Source: Micractinium sp. NFX-FRZ (Eukaryota > Chlorophyta > Trebouxiophyceae > Chlorellales > Chlorellaceae). Taken from it: a stretch of DNA of 64,000 nt. A model generated the notes under the pieces. It worked only from the letters and a program-made list of their open reading frames with translations. It searched no databases and was not told where the DNA came from. Location: positions 186,001 through 250,000 of the forward strand of contig JAPTJF010000016.1 of assembly GCA_029339195.1 (NCBI GenBank), given 5' to 3'. The first letter of the stretch is position 1, and each line of letters opens with the position of its first letter. Below are positions 45,801 to 57,279 of this stretch, piece by piece. The position numbers and the translations under genes are program-made.

Positions 45801-46479
45801 CATGCCAGCGCCCGTGCCAGGGGCGCCCGGCTCACCCTCGGATCGCAACCACCAGCTTGTCAGGTGCCGCCACGAGCACGCCCTCTGCAGCCGGGCCGCA
45901 AAAGCAGGGAACCGTGTGCGAAGCGTAGTCAGATGGCAGTGTGGCATGGCTTTGCCGACGCAGCACAGGCAGCAAGAAGCAGGCTGCAGGCAGCAGGCAA
46001 TGCCAGGGCACAGGCTAGGTGCGGCGGCAGGCAGCACACGGTGTGCACGCCCAATGTGCAGCCCACAGTCAGCAATTCTGTGCGCCTCACAGCTGGAACG
46101 GCGCCACCCCAGCCCCACCTGAGTTGGTGTCGTTCACATACAGGAACCAGGTGGCAGTGGCTCCCATCTGAGCTGTCACCTCCTCCACGGCCGCCTCCCA
46201 GGCGTCCCGCTGCGCCCCGCAGTCGCTGGCACATGCAAAGCCCAGGCTGCGCGGGTACGTGAGGTTGGTCAGCTGGGCTGCTGCCACCGAGAACTCGTCG
46301 CTGGGGAGCGGCGGGTCGCTGGGCTGCAGAGCCAGGCAGCCGCCGCCGCCCACGCCGGCGCAGGCCTGGAACGGGGTGCGGGCAGCACTGGCGGCGGCGG
46401 TGGCGGCTGGCAGAAGGAGGACCGGCAGCAGGAGGACGACAAAGCCCGCAAAGCGCATCCGCCCTGGCATCGAATGCAT
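42849..46479 (-). CDS. Secreted class-3 (fungal-type) lipase
   Basis: Start ATG 46479; in-frame ATGs at 46470 and 46458 are alternatives. Exons in phase: 46119-46479, 45836-45884, 45415-45586, 45072-45130, 44658-44825, 44450-44494, about 44279-44330, about 43780-43910, about 43300-43727 and 42849-42911. The signal peptide reads MRFAGFVVLLLPVLLLPAAT. Hydrolase landmarks are DKLVVAIRGTEG (oxyanion strand), LYIAGHSMGGALAMLVAALL (nucleophile Ser in GHSMGG), VYTFGAPRVGD, RFVNGQDTVPLLPP (likely catalytic Asp) and YHGPYAEMIAQ at the C-terminus (likely catalytic His). A Gly/Ser-rich insert follows the third exon. The intron after 45415 uses a GC donor. Class-3 lipases hydrolyse acylglycerols; secreted or vacuolar location is inferred. 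Confidence 0.85.
43173..43225 (-). repeat. Copy of the lipase penultimate-exon 3' end with donor
   Basis: 53 bp with three mismatches to 43249-43301 (offset 76), covering the exon end (FFE / IFE) and its GTGAGC / GTGGGC donor. The copy lies in the last intron and reads ANKGIFE against ADEGFFE. Confidence 0.9.
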
Positions 46480-47178
46480 CAGGCTGCGGAGGGAAAAGGT
46501 GAGCGAGCGGTCTCGACAAATGGCATTCGAGCGCACTTGACGCTTGACACTTCGCCACAAGTGACTAGCGGGCGCTGCGTGATGCGCACGCAATGGATGT
46601 CATCCCCAATTGCAGGGGCATCTGAGTATCGAGCAAGCGTGGGCGGCCGGACCCAAGCCCCGCACCTGAGCAACCCTCTTGAGACCCAAAATGCATGCAT
46701 TGCGGCAAAGTGAATCCAGCGAGTTTGCTGAATTGTGGCCGGCGCAAACATGACCAAAGGGGTGGGCCATGCTGCTGCCGCGGCTGCCGCGTCGTCAGCT
46801 GCACTCCGCCCCGCCCATGTTGGGGCCCTGCATGCTACCTTCTCAAGCATGGGCGACTTGTCTGCTTACAGCTAGTGTCCTGTGCAGCGTGACTGCACGG
46901 GACTGAGTGTGTGTGGTGAGGCACAGTGTGCACTGCCCTCAGCGCGGCGGCGCCGCGCCCGGCGGCACTCCCGCCGCCGCCAACGCCGCCGCCACCCCAG
47001 CCGCAGCGCACGACCCGCCGACCGCCGCCGTGGCCGGCGAGGCACGCCCGCTGAAGCCGCAGGTGCGGCCGCCATCTTCCTACGCCGCTGCTGCCGCTGC
47101 CCAGCCCAGGAGCCGTGGTGGTGTGAAGTGGGTGCTGCCTGGGCCGTTGGGCTGGAGCCAACCAGGAGGGCTCCCAGC
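46480..47178. other. Intergenic between lipase start and RPL8 stop
   Basis: Same-strand spacer: lipase promoter plus RPL8 3' UTR. No gene supported. Confidence 0.5.
46866..46870 (-). terminator. Putative TGTAA poly(A) signal of RPL8
   Basis: TGTAA on the minus strand about 309 bases past the stop at 47179. Confidence 0.45.
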
Positions 47179-50100
47179 TTACTCCTTGTCGGGCTTGAGC
47201 ACGGAGGTACCCCGGATGCGGCCTGCAGGCGGGAGGGGTAGGCGGGATGCAGCGGAGGAGGACAGGGGTCAATGCAAGAACTCCAGAGCCATGGCTTGGT
47301 TGGGCGGACGGGCAGGCAAGGGGCGCCGCCGCAGCACGCGCTTGCTCGCTGTAGGAGAAGTTCACATGTAGGCAAACCTGTCCGGCCCCCTGATAGCCTG
47401 CGTTCTGTCACTGCTGCCAGCGGAGGGCCTGGGATCACTCCTTCCCCGATTCGCCGATACGGTGACGAGGCCAGCCTTCTGCCTTGCCCCTACCAAACCA
47501 AATATGCCCCACCAAACGTGCACACATACACACATACACACACACCACACCACACACAGCAGCGACTGTGAGCCCCCCGAAACAGCGCTCCTCCCCTCGC
47601 ACTCACCAGTGCGGCGCGCAGCGATGAGGCCGACCTTCTGGCCGGGCGGCGCGTCGCGGCGCACGGTGGAGGCGTGGCCAATGTGCTGGTGGTTACCACC
47701 ACCGTGGGGGTGCTCCACGGGGTTCATGGCCACACCACGCACCTGCAGGGGGAGAGGGGCATAGAGGAGGCACACAGAGAGGGGATGAGAGTTGTTATCA
47801 AGGGGAGCAAGGGAGGGAGGCGGGCGGGCACTGGGGTGTGCTGGCCGGGCAGCTGCAGCCTCGTCAAGCCTTTACCCTTCACCCTCGACCCCCCCCACCT
47901 TGGGCCAGCTGTTGCGCTTCACGCGGAACTTGTGGTAGCTGCGGCCCGCCTTCAGCATGGGCTTCTCGGTACGCCCGCCGCCAGACACCTGGCCCACGGT
48001 CGCGCGGCAGTCGCTGCTCACCACCTGCAGGGGGCGGCGGGCGAGAGAGCGGAGGGTCATGGGGTGGGGAATGGTCAGCAGAGGACGGCGCGTTCTGGCA
48101 GGACAGGTGTGGAAAAGGCGTGGGACGGATGGAGGCAGCTGCATTGTTTGGGCGTGGCTACGTAGAGCGAGGCCTGCTTGCTGCCTACAACAGCCGTCGC
48201 CGCTGCTGCTCGCCGCAGCGCCCCCTGCCCGGCGTTTTTATCCCCAGCTGCGCAGCTGCACGGTGTGTGCCGCATTGCAACCGCTGGCATGACGTGCCGC
48301 CTGCATGCACACCCCTTCCAAGCTGCCTGCCGCTGCCGAGCGCCAGAGGTATCTCAGTGTCCGCGGCGGCCAGGGGCCACGCCCTGCTCGCTCCATTCCA
48401 GCTGGCGGCCACGCTCCCATACTGCCTGCTGCAGTCACCGCCCCCTGGCACGCTGCATCCCTGCATGCCATGCCACCTGCAGCCCTCGCCCTGGCACGGT
48501 CTCAGCACACCAGCCCTGCTGGCCAGCGCCACCTCAGCGCCAGGTGGGCACCCACCTTCTTGGAGCCGGAGGGCAGCTTGATGCGGGTGATGCCGGCGTC
48601 GGGGTTGTGCGCCACAATGATGGCGTAGTCGCCAGAGCACCGCGCCAGGCTGCAGGATGAGCCAAGTAAGCCATGAAAGACAGGGTTTTCTGTCGAGCAG
48701 CAGCAATGCTGGCGTTGTTGCTGATGCAACGAGGCAAGGCGGCTGCACGCTGCATGATGCAATGACAACCCAGGGCACAGTGATCGATGCAGCAGCGTGC
48801 TGGCCTGCCATGACAGTGAGCGGGCAGTCGGGGCAAAGCCAAGAGGAGGCAGTGGCCAGCCTCACTTTTTAGGGTTTACCGCCAGTCACGATGACAGGCC
48901 CGCCCCCTCACCTGCCGCGGTCGCCCGTCTTCTCCTCCACGTTGCAGATGATGGTACCCTCGGGCATGTCGCCCACCTGGAGGCAAGCAGGCACAGCAGG
49001 CACAGCAGGGCAGTCAGCATTAAGATGCGCGTATCTTCCGGCTGCCACTGCTGCTGCCCCTTTGAATGCTGCCGCTGCTGCCCCTTCGGTGCTGCCGCCG
49101 CTGCTGCTGCTGCTGCTGCCATCCGGTGCTGCTACAGCTGCTGTTGCCGGCAATGTTCTGAGCGTGCGACACGTGCTATGCTGGGTGCCGGTGTGCGTGC
49201 GTGCGTGCAGCACATGGCCTGCTGCTTGCCCCAGCTCCCGCGTCGCACCCGTGCTTCGCAGGCTGCCTGCCTGTAGCTGCTTCCAGCCGGTGGCTGCGTC
49301 TACCACCTGGCAAATTCCCAGCTGACCCATGCAGGCAGCTGCTGCCGCTACGCCCCAGCGGTGTTTGCATGCAGGGAACCCGAGCGAGCAGCCTGCCCCT
49401 CCCGCAGGCTCAAGTCGCACCCCCTGCTCGTCCCCTGCATTCCTGCACCACGCTGCACCCTCCACCCCTGCATGCTCACCGGCTTGACGTTGCCGATGTT
49501 GAGGGTGGCCTTCTTGCCGCAGTAGATGTACTGGCCGCTGTACACGCCCTCGGGGGCGATGAACAGCTGCTTGTCGGTGGCGTAGCGGATGGTGTTGCGG
49601 AAGGCAACCTGCGGGGTGATGTAAGAGGCGACAACAGCAAGAGTCAGGCGCCCACAGCAGAGGAAGGAGTGGAGGGCAGCATGTGGCACCACGACTGCCA
49701 CCCGACTGACAAAAGTTCAGCTGCCCGTCCTGCTGATGCTGCTGCAGCACTGCTGCTGCGGTGCTGCCAGTTTTGTGGCTTCCGCAGCTGCCCCTGCTTC
49801 CCCAGCTCCCGCTGCTGCTGCTGCTGCGTTCCAGAGGGGCACGCGGAAGCCCACAGGCACCAGCCACATGCCGCCACAGAGCGGACAGGCGCCAGCGCCC
49901 CTCGCCAGCAGAGCCGGACGCCCATGCCCGGCCGCCGCTGCCATTAGCTCCACACGCTGCACCATTGCTGATTTGCTGTCCTGGCAGCTCCTGCTGGCCT
50001 CCATGCTCCTTCCTGGCTGCTAACGTGACTGCCGCACATGCGGGCGGGCGGGTGCGGCGGCAGCGGGCGCCCCCCCGCCGCCGCTCCCGCCACGTCCCGC

Positions 50101-50335
50101 CCCCGCTGCCTCACGCCCTCCGCTGCCCCCCAATCGCCCCGCGTTGCCCACGCACCCGCGCCAGGGGCGCGCCCCGGCCGGGGTCGTGCAGAATCTCGGT
50201 CACCACGCCCTTGATGTAGCCATTGCGCTCCGCCGCGTCAAGCTTCCTGAGCTTGGCGGCGCCCTTGCGGTGGGTGTTGTGGCTCTTGAACACACCACCA
50301 GCACCCTTACGCTGGGCACGGATGACGCGACCCAT
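47179..50335 (-). CDS. RPL8: 60S ribosomal protein L8 (uL2)
   Basis: Seven exons in phase: 50156-50335, 49480-49608, 48912-48976, 48556-48649, 47899-48024, 47607-47742 and 47179-47222. They give 257 residues, the usual length for eukaryotic L8. Landmarks are [20 protein letters not shown] at the N-terminus, [60 protein letters not shown], the universally conserved [18 protein letters not shown] segment that contacts the peptidyl-transferase centre (with its conserved His), and the C-terminal [11 protein letters not shown]. uL2 is a core large-subunit protein needed for subunit joining and peptidyl transfer. Start and stop are unambiguous. Divergent from the SANT gene. Confidence 0.97.
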
Positions 50336-51733
50336 TTTGGAGCCTGCAGGGGGTGCCAGAGGGGCGGCTGAGCGTGAAGGTCTGCGCCTGCCGGCGCGAT
50401 GGCCGGGCCTGCATGGCCGGCGGCGCAGGGCAGCCCGCGGCGCCCCCAGGACGGCAAGATGCTGCCCAGTGGATTGCCAAGGCTGGAGGGGAGGCACAGC
50501 CGCCCCCACACATGCTGCACCGCTGGCCGCCCGGCATGCAGCGAGATGCCCCCCGCGGACCGCTGACAAGCTGCTACGCACCGAGTCGATGCCGCAGGGG
50601 CAAGAGGCAGAGGCAGGCGGGCGCTGGGACTTTCACGGCCCCTCACAGCGTGGCACCCAGGGATGGAGGCCCTTCACCAGTGCATGCACCCTGCTCACAT
50701 AGCAAGCGTGCTTCAAGAACCGGCATTCATGGTGCCTTCTTTCCGGTCGGTTGAGGGCTGAGCAAGCCCCCCAGCGTCACTGGCCCTTGGGCGTCTGCTT
50801 CTCTGCCCGCCCCCCCCCCCGGCTCTTCCTCCTTCCCTCTCCGCGCCTCTAGACTCAATTGCCTTCCGGGAGTCACCACCGCATGGCCGGGGCCCGCGAA
50901 GTGGCCAGCGGTGGCAGGGCTGGCTGGCTGCCGGCAACGGGCGTGGCAGGCGCCGGTGTCCGTGGCAGGTGCACAGAGCTGGCCTCTTCGTGCGGCCCGT
51001 CTTCGGCTCACATGTTTTGGGGGCCTGATAATCCAGAATATCAGATACCTCAAGCCCCGGTTCAGCCAGCGAGCGTGCTGCTCGTGTGCTGCCAGCCAGC
51101 CAGCGCGCGTTGCGTGCACGGACTGCGTTGCGGCCCTCTGGCTGTCCATGTTTCCTTGGCGGCATGCATCCGGCATGTCCAGCATGCCTGCAGTCCGCGA
51201 GACAAGCTTCAGATGCTCTGTATGCAGGCAGTACACAGCACGGCGTCGCCTGGCACGCATGCCGCCGCCGTGTGTCTATGGCGCTGTTGCATCGGGGGGC
51301 ACTATGTGCGCTACTGCCCTTTCCTCTGAGCTTGCGACTTGAGACTTGCATGTCGAGCCGTGCAGCAAAGCATGATTCAGCAACGTGATGCAGACTCTCT
51401 GGGTGAACAGTGTGCCTGCTCCACACCAGCTAGCCTGCTCCTGGGAGTGACCCGAGTGGCCAGTGGCCAGGAGGGGGAATGCGCCAACAGTAGACCCGCT
51501 GGATGCTTCAGGGTTCCAGGTTCAGGCTGAACAGGATGACCAGGAGGGCTCATTTGAACAAGGGCACCACTCCTCAGCTGTAGCTGCAAGCCGCGCACCT
51601 CTGCACCGCCGAAGTACACCGCGCGCTGTACAGGGGCCTGCCGATCAAAATGCCGGCGTTCTTCCCCACTGAACTATACTCGCGATCCCAAAGACAGTCG
51701 CATTGGCAGCACCGCCCACAGGACCTGCAAACA
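50336..51733. promoter_or_regulatory. Divergent promoter interval (RPL8 / SANT gene)
   Basis: About 1.4 kb between ATG 50335 (minus) and ATG 51734 (plus). Open stretches on the minus strand upstream of RPL8 lack domain content. A tRNA-like 5' half near 51,600-51,690 was judged not a gene. Confidence 0.45.
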
Positions 51734-54614
51734 ATGGGGGACAGCCTGCAACAGGCCGCCCCTTTCAAAGGCCGCCGCTCCCTGCGCCGGCCCCGCGTCG
51801 ACTATCTCGACCTAGTTGCTGCGCTGCGCCCGGCGAACGCCAACCCCAACCCGGACACCCCCACTGCCGTCGCCGTCGCCGCCCCTGCCCGCGTGTGGCG
51901 GCAGCGGAAGCGTGGTGGCCCCGCAGCAGCAGCGGCGGCAGGTTCAGCAGCAGCAGAGGGATCAGCAGAGGCAAAATCAGCGGAGGAAGCATCAAAAGGA
52001 GCAGCAGCAGCACCCGACACTCAACAGCTGGCCAAGCTGCAGCTCACCGACTCGCCGCGGCCGGCCAAGCGGCAGCGCGGTGCCGCCGCTGCCGCTGCAG
52101 CAGCACTGACACAAGCAGCAGAGGCAGAGCATGCCAGCGAAGCAGAAGAAGAAGAAGAAGAAACGAGTGGACGCACGGCGGTGGCAGGCACGCTGGCGCA
52201 GCGGCAGCGCAAGCGGCGGCAGCGGGTGCTTGTTGACGTGCACGGCGGGGCGGGGCCCTCGGCTGCGGCGGCTGCTGCTGCCGGCAGGCGGCATGCGGTG
52301 GAGCCTGAGGAGGTGGAGAACGAGTACGAACGCCAGGCAAGCTCAGCTCTGCAGCAATAGTGCTACAATGCGTAAAAATGTGACACCCCCACAGACAGCC
52401 TGTGTTTTCAGGCATGTGTTGGGTGGGTGCTGCGGCTCCTCGCAGTGGCAGCCCCAGGCGCCGTGGCATGCCGCCTGCTGTGCGCCTTCTGCTGGGTGCT
52501 GCGCATTGCCTTCACACTGTCCCTGCCTGCCTGCCCTTCCAACTTGCCACATCTCCTGTGCAGCGTCTGGAGCGCATCAGGCGCAACGAGCAGATGCTGC
52601 GCCAGCTAGGCGTGGCGGAGGCGGCAGGCGGACTGGCGGCTGCGGCGGTGGCAGAGCAGCGGCAGCAGCACACGGCGGCGGCCACAGGCAGCAGCAGGGG
52701 CGAGGCACGCCCGCGGCCGCGGGGGCGGCGGCCAGCGCTCCCCGCAGCGGCTGTCCCCGTGCGTGCCTCCAAGCGGCAGCGGGGCGAGCGGCCGCTGGCG
52801 CCGGAGGAGGCGGTGGCGCAGGCGGCAGCAGAACTGGGGGCTGGCGGAGTGCCAGACCTGGCAGGAGCAACCGACAAGGAGCTGGGTGTGTGGGGGGGTG
52901 GGAGCCATGAGAAGTTGGGAACGTAGGGTTTGCTTGCCGTGGCACGTGCAACACACCTGCTGCCCTCTGCCTGCCATCCGCTGCAAGCTCCTCTGCAATG
53001 TGTGCAGCGGCCTGGGCCGGCGTGCACTGCCCTTTCGGCCAGCCTGCCATGCATGCCCGCATCACTTCTACATCACATTCTTATTCGCAGAGCACGGGGC
53101 TCTGCTGGACCTGGACCAATACTTTGAGCTCCTTGGGCAGGACACCAGCGGGGCAGTGCGCTCTGGTGGGTGGGCTGGCCGTGGGCGGCGCCTGCTGGGC
53201 TGCTGCATTGGGCTTCACTCTGGTACTGCTGCTGCAGGGTGAATGGCTTGCTTCCATTGTTATGGCTTGGTGAAAGGCGCTGGGATGCTTTGACTGGAGC
53301 CACCTGGCAACTCCCCTCGCTTCCCTACCATTCCCTACTTTTAACCTCCCTGCCCCCCTGGCTGCTTGGCGGCATTATTCCTTCCCCCTATCAACCTTCA
53401 GATGGCCGCTTCCGTGGGTGGGTAAACCCTGCTGTGTGCGAGCGCTACGGCATCCCACAAGACTCGGACGCCGCCTGGGAGGCGGGCGGCGGCGGCAAGT
53501 TCAGCTTCAAGATTGACAAGAAGGGTGGGTGGGTGGGTGGGTGGGTGGGCGGGGGGACCTACAGTGGGTGGGCGGGTGCAGTGGGTCGGTGGGCAGAGCC
53601 TAAGCAGAGCCGGAGGAGGCCGGGAGATGTGGGGCCACAACAGCCACCCAGGTGCCTCTGCAGGCCTGCTACTGCCATGCCTACCCCCGGCCTGCCATTG
53701 GGCGGCCGCCACCACGGCTGCCCATCCCTCCACGTCTTCATCCCCCGCTGCCGCCACTGCAGCGATCCCGTCGGGCCTGAAGGGCCGCGGCTGGAGCGAT
53801 GCGCGCGCCTTCTCCCACACCCAGCTGATCAAGAACCCCAACGCCTACTTCTACCGCCACGTGGCGCCGCACGAGCAGCAGGTGGGCGTGGTGAGGTGCT
53901 GCGGGTGTGGGTGTGGGTGTTAGCGGCCGGGTGTGCAAGCACGCCGGGGCATAGCGGGAGTGTGCTGGTTGATCACACGAAAGTTGGGAGCAGCCAAGGG
54001 TGAGCGCAGGCCCGCCTCTAGGTGGCCCGGCTTCCCCAAGCTCCCCCAGGCCCACCCTCACTTTGCCCAAATCTGCCTGTTCCTCCAGGCCCACCCTCGC
54101 CTATGCCCAATTCTGCCTGTTCCCCTGCCCCGCCCTGCAGGCGCAGGGGGAGTGGACGGAGGAGGAGCACCAGCTGTTTGTGGAGACGGCGCGGCAGCAC
54201 GGCGTGGGCGACAAGTGGGGGCTGTTTGCCTCCTACCTGCCGCAGCGCGTGGGATACCAGTGCAGCGCCTACTACAGGTGACGCACAGCTGGGCTGGGAT
54301 GGGCTGGGGGTGCAGTGCGGCCGGGAGGCAAGGAGGTAGCAGCGGTACGGGCAGGAGTGCAGCACAGCCGCGCAGGCAGGCAGGCAGGCAGGCAGGCGCA
54401 CGCGTGTGCTGGATCCTGCTGCAGGCAACCCTTCCTGCCGGCTGGACCCACCCCGCCTGCCCGCCCCTGGCCAGCCTTTCCGCTGCCCACCTGCCCTCAC
54501 CCTCCTGTGTTGCCGCCCACGATGCCATGCAGGGATGTGATCATCCCTCAGGGCCTGGTGATGGACCGGCGCTACAAGATGACGCGCGCCGGCAAGGCGG
54601 TGTACGTAGGATGA
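51734..54614 (+). CDS. SANT/Myb-like nuclear protein
   Basis: Seven exons in phase: 51734-52336, 52564-52885, 53091-53165, 53402-53524, 53763-53881, 54141-54277 and 54533-54614; 486 residues. An in-frame ATG at 51650 would add 28 residues. The N-terminal 310 residues are Ala/Arg-rich low complexity with an acidic run (SEAEEEEEETSG) and basic clusters (RQRKRRQR, RASKRQRGER). The C-terminal domain is conserved: FRGWVNPAVCERYGIP, GWSDARAFSHTQLIKNPNAY, then a SANT fold with GEWTEEEHQLFVETARQHG, DKWGLFASYLPQRVGYQC and SAYYRDVIIPQG. Spaced Trp/Phe/Tyr residues in WTEEEHQLF, WGLFASYLP and CSAYYR match SANT helices. Likely chromatin- or DNA-associated. The first intron has a GC donor (CAG|GCAAGC). 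Confidence 0.82.
54047..54124 (+). repeat. 39-bp two-copy tandem repeat in a SANT-gene intron
   Basis: CAGGCCCACCCTC followed by a TGCCCAAATCTGCCTGTTCC-like stretch occurs twice, directly upstream of the exon at 54141. Each copy ends in a pyrimidine tract. Confidence 0.85.
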
Positions 54615-55220
54615 GGCCGGGGGCCATGACAATTCATCGTGCAGTTCGGCCCCTACCAATGCATAAAGTCATGGACTGGCAGCCACCCTGGCGGGCGGCG
54701 GGTGCGCGAGGGGCCACGAGCGTGCCCGGGTGGCAGAGCGCTTGCGGTGCTGGCCGGCAGCGCGCCAGAGTATCCACATCACTGTGCGACCAATCGATGA
54801 GTATTACTGCGATATTACAACATGCATGAGGCGGTCAGTGTACAAGCAATGGCTGAGGAAATGCGAATACAGCACACAGGAGGAAGGGTACTCTGGGGTG
54901 CATCCCACGAGGGGGCGACAGAGCGGGAGACAGAACGGGAGGGGGGTTGTGTAGGAAGGCAAGACATGGCGGCAGATCCCTGGGGCGGGATACTGGCGGT
55001 GTGGAAAAACTACAGTCCTCGTGCACACGGGCACGAGGGGCATTCATTCATCTAGCATTCCAGGCTGGGCTGGCTGTATTCATGGAAGTTGTGTGTTCTT
55101 GTGGCATGCAAAAGGTTGGGGTGGAAAATGCAGGCCCTCTGCATCGTGGCAAAGTCACGGTACGGCTGCCACCAGGGCTTGGAGCGGTGGTTGGCTGCTG
55201 CTGCGCACAGTGCCGGCTGC
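54615..55220. other. Convergent 3' intergenic region
   Basis: Between the SANT stop (54614, plus) and the plastid-protein stop (55221, minus). Holds both 3' UTRs; no other gene supported. Confidence 0.5.
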
Positions 55221-56636
55221 TCAGAGGGGCTCCACGCCAGTGCCGAGCCAGCTGTACAGCAGAGCCTGCAAGCAGACAGCGGAAAGGCAGGGGGGCGGGT
55301 GAGGCAGCGGCCTAAAGGGGGTGAATTCAGAGCCTTGGGTTGTTGGCCAGCTGCACACGCTTCATTGCTGTTCTCCTTTCTCAGCCGGCACGGCGTGCCT
55401 CCACATTTCACAGACTGGCGCGTGCGCTGCGCATGCCGCTGCCAAGCGTCGCTCTCCACACATGCACGCAAGCGCCAGCAAGGCAGCAGGCCTCCGTGTT
55501 GCCGTCTCACCTTGGCCTCCATGTACCACTTCTTGGGCTTGCTGCAGGCAGTGTGGGGGGGCAGAGCGGCGCCAGATCAGCTGGGGGGCCAAAGAGCTGG
55601 CAGGTATCCCACCCGCCCGCCCACCACGGTGGCAGGGAGGACGGCGGCCCAAGCATGCAGACGGGGGCAACTGAGGAGGCCACCCAGCTGCCATCCAGCT
55701 GCCATCCAGCTTATCACAACGCACCTCATGTGCTCCCACTCGTCGTCGCTGACAGACTCCTCGCGGATCGCCACCTGGGACACCGGGGGTGGGGCGGCAG
55801 GCAAGAAAGAGGCGTCAGCGAGCGGGTGAGGGGGAAGCGGGCGCAGGGCGTGGCTGTGGAGTTCGCAGCGACCTGGCATGTGTGCAATGCTGTGTGATGT
55901 TGTGGGATTGGATGCGTGAGTGCAAGTGTCCCACCCTTGTGCAGACTGCCGCACCAGCAATGCCGCAGTATCCCAGCCAGTCCCTTGGGTGGGGCCCCAT
56001 AGCGCCCTGCGACATGAAACATGCACCCAGCAACCGCCTGCCCACCTTCTCCTTCTCCACATCCAGGATTTCCTTGGTGCCCGCCTCAAATTTGTCGATG
56101 GCGGCGCCGCCAGGGTGCGCACTCTGTGCAATTGGCAGGCAGGCAGAGGGGCGGCGGGCGCAACGGGCAGGTCGTCGGTGGCAGCTTGCAGCAAACGGAA
56201 GCCAGCAGCAGTGGCACGCCTTGGCTGTCCAGCTTGCTAACTGCATGCCCACAAGCCCTTCCTAGCTAGGCGCTGATGTGGCTGCGGCGCTAGCAGCCGC
56301 GCACCTGGCCGCTGCGCTCCTGCTGCTGGCCAAGGGCCTGCGCCTGCAGGTGCCGCTGCTGCTCCAGGCCCGCCTCGTGCGGCTTGACTGCTCCGCCGCG
56401 CTGCCCCCTGCATGTTTTTGGTCATCGAGAGCGACGTGACTTTGGGTTTCGGTAGGGGCCGGCCGGAAGGCTGTCGCCGAGTTTGGACTCACCAGCCCAC
56501 GGGGTCGTGAATACCGGACTGGCCCTTGTTCGTGGTGCCCTCCTGCCGAGGCCGAGACCACCAGGCGGCGGGGAGCCGCCCGGGCAGCGGGCAGCGCGCG
56601 AGCGGGGAAGCGGGTGGTCGTTGCTGTGGCTAGCAT
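55221..56636 (-). CDS. Small predicted plastid-targeted protein with apparent one-base frameshift
   Basis: Exons: 56493-56636, 56305-56407, 56046-56123, 55725-55774, 55511-55541 and 55221-55265. All junctions agree in phase except inside exon 1. The first 30 residues (MLATATTTRFPARALPAARA ... RRLVVSASA) look like a chloroplast transit peptide with a VSASA cleavage region. Directly after it the frame must shift by one base to continue as EGTTNKGQSGIHDPVGW|GQ into exon 2. Summed exon length is 451 nt, one more than a multiple of three. Downstream protein: KPHEAGLEQQRHLQAQAL, HPGGAAIDKFEAGTKEILDV, ESVSDDEWEHMR, KPKKWYMEAKALLYSWLG; no transmembrane segment evident. About 149 residues if corrected. 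I do not recognise the family. An undetected upstream exon is the alternative to a sequence error. Confidence 0.65.
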
Positions 56637-57279
56637 GGTTGCAGTGATCAGTCGGAATGCCGGGTTGCCGATGGTAACGGAAAGGACAACGCGGCCTCAG
56701 ATCTCGCGCGGGATGCACTCGATTTCGACACATCGGTCACAGCACGACACAGCAGCTGCGCTTACCGCGAGTGAAACCAGATCTTTGGTTTACAGCAGGT
56801 TGAACGAGTTCGCCGGCGAGAAGGCTGGGACCGCGTGATCAGGGCGCATTTGGTCGCGACACTAGAGCTCGTTGAACGGCTGCCAGGAGGTAGGATCAGT
56901 CTTGTTCATCTCCCACTGTTCTTGTTTAGCAGCCCCCAGCATCGTTGCGAGACCCGCCACTCGGCTATTTTGCCCGCAGAGGTGCCCATCTCGCCTGCTT
57001 TGCGCGCCGGTGGGTTGTGGAATCGCAGGCCAGGGCGCCTGGCAGGTAGGCGTCCGCGCCAGGAGCCCTGCCTGCTCTCGCCCCTGCCGCCTGCCGCCGC
57101 TCGCCACCGCCTGCCGCCCAGCCTTGAGCGGGCTGCAATGGGGACAGCCCAGGCACTCTTCATTTTAAACACTGAATGAAAATTGTACGCCAGGAGCAGT
57201 GAGACCACCCGGGGATCACCCTTCCCTCTGCTGCAGAACTGGGCACCGCCGCCACCCCCTGCGCTCGCTTTGAGCCGCC
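56637..57279. promoter_or_regulatory. Divergent promoter interval (plastid protein / DCD-Kelch)
   Basis: 643 bp between ATG 56636 (minus) and ATG 57280 (plus). No exon supported and no clear TATA element. Confidence 0.45.

Noticed and set aside
51600..51690. tRNA-like sequence on the minus strand (GCGAGTATAGTTCAGTGG with an intact-looking D-arm)
   Set aside because: No T-arm (GGTTCGAATCC-like box B) and no convincing anticodon stem or matching acceptor 3' strand. At best a tRNA fragment or chance.
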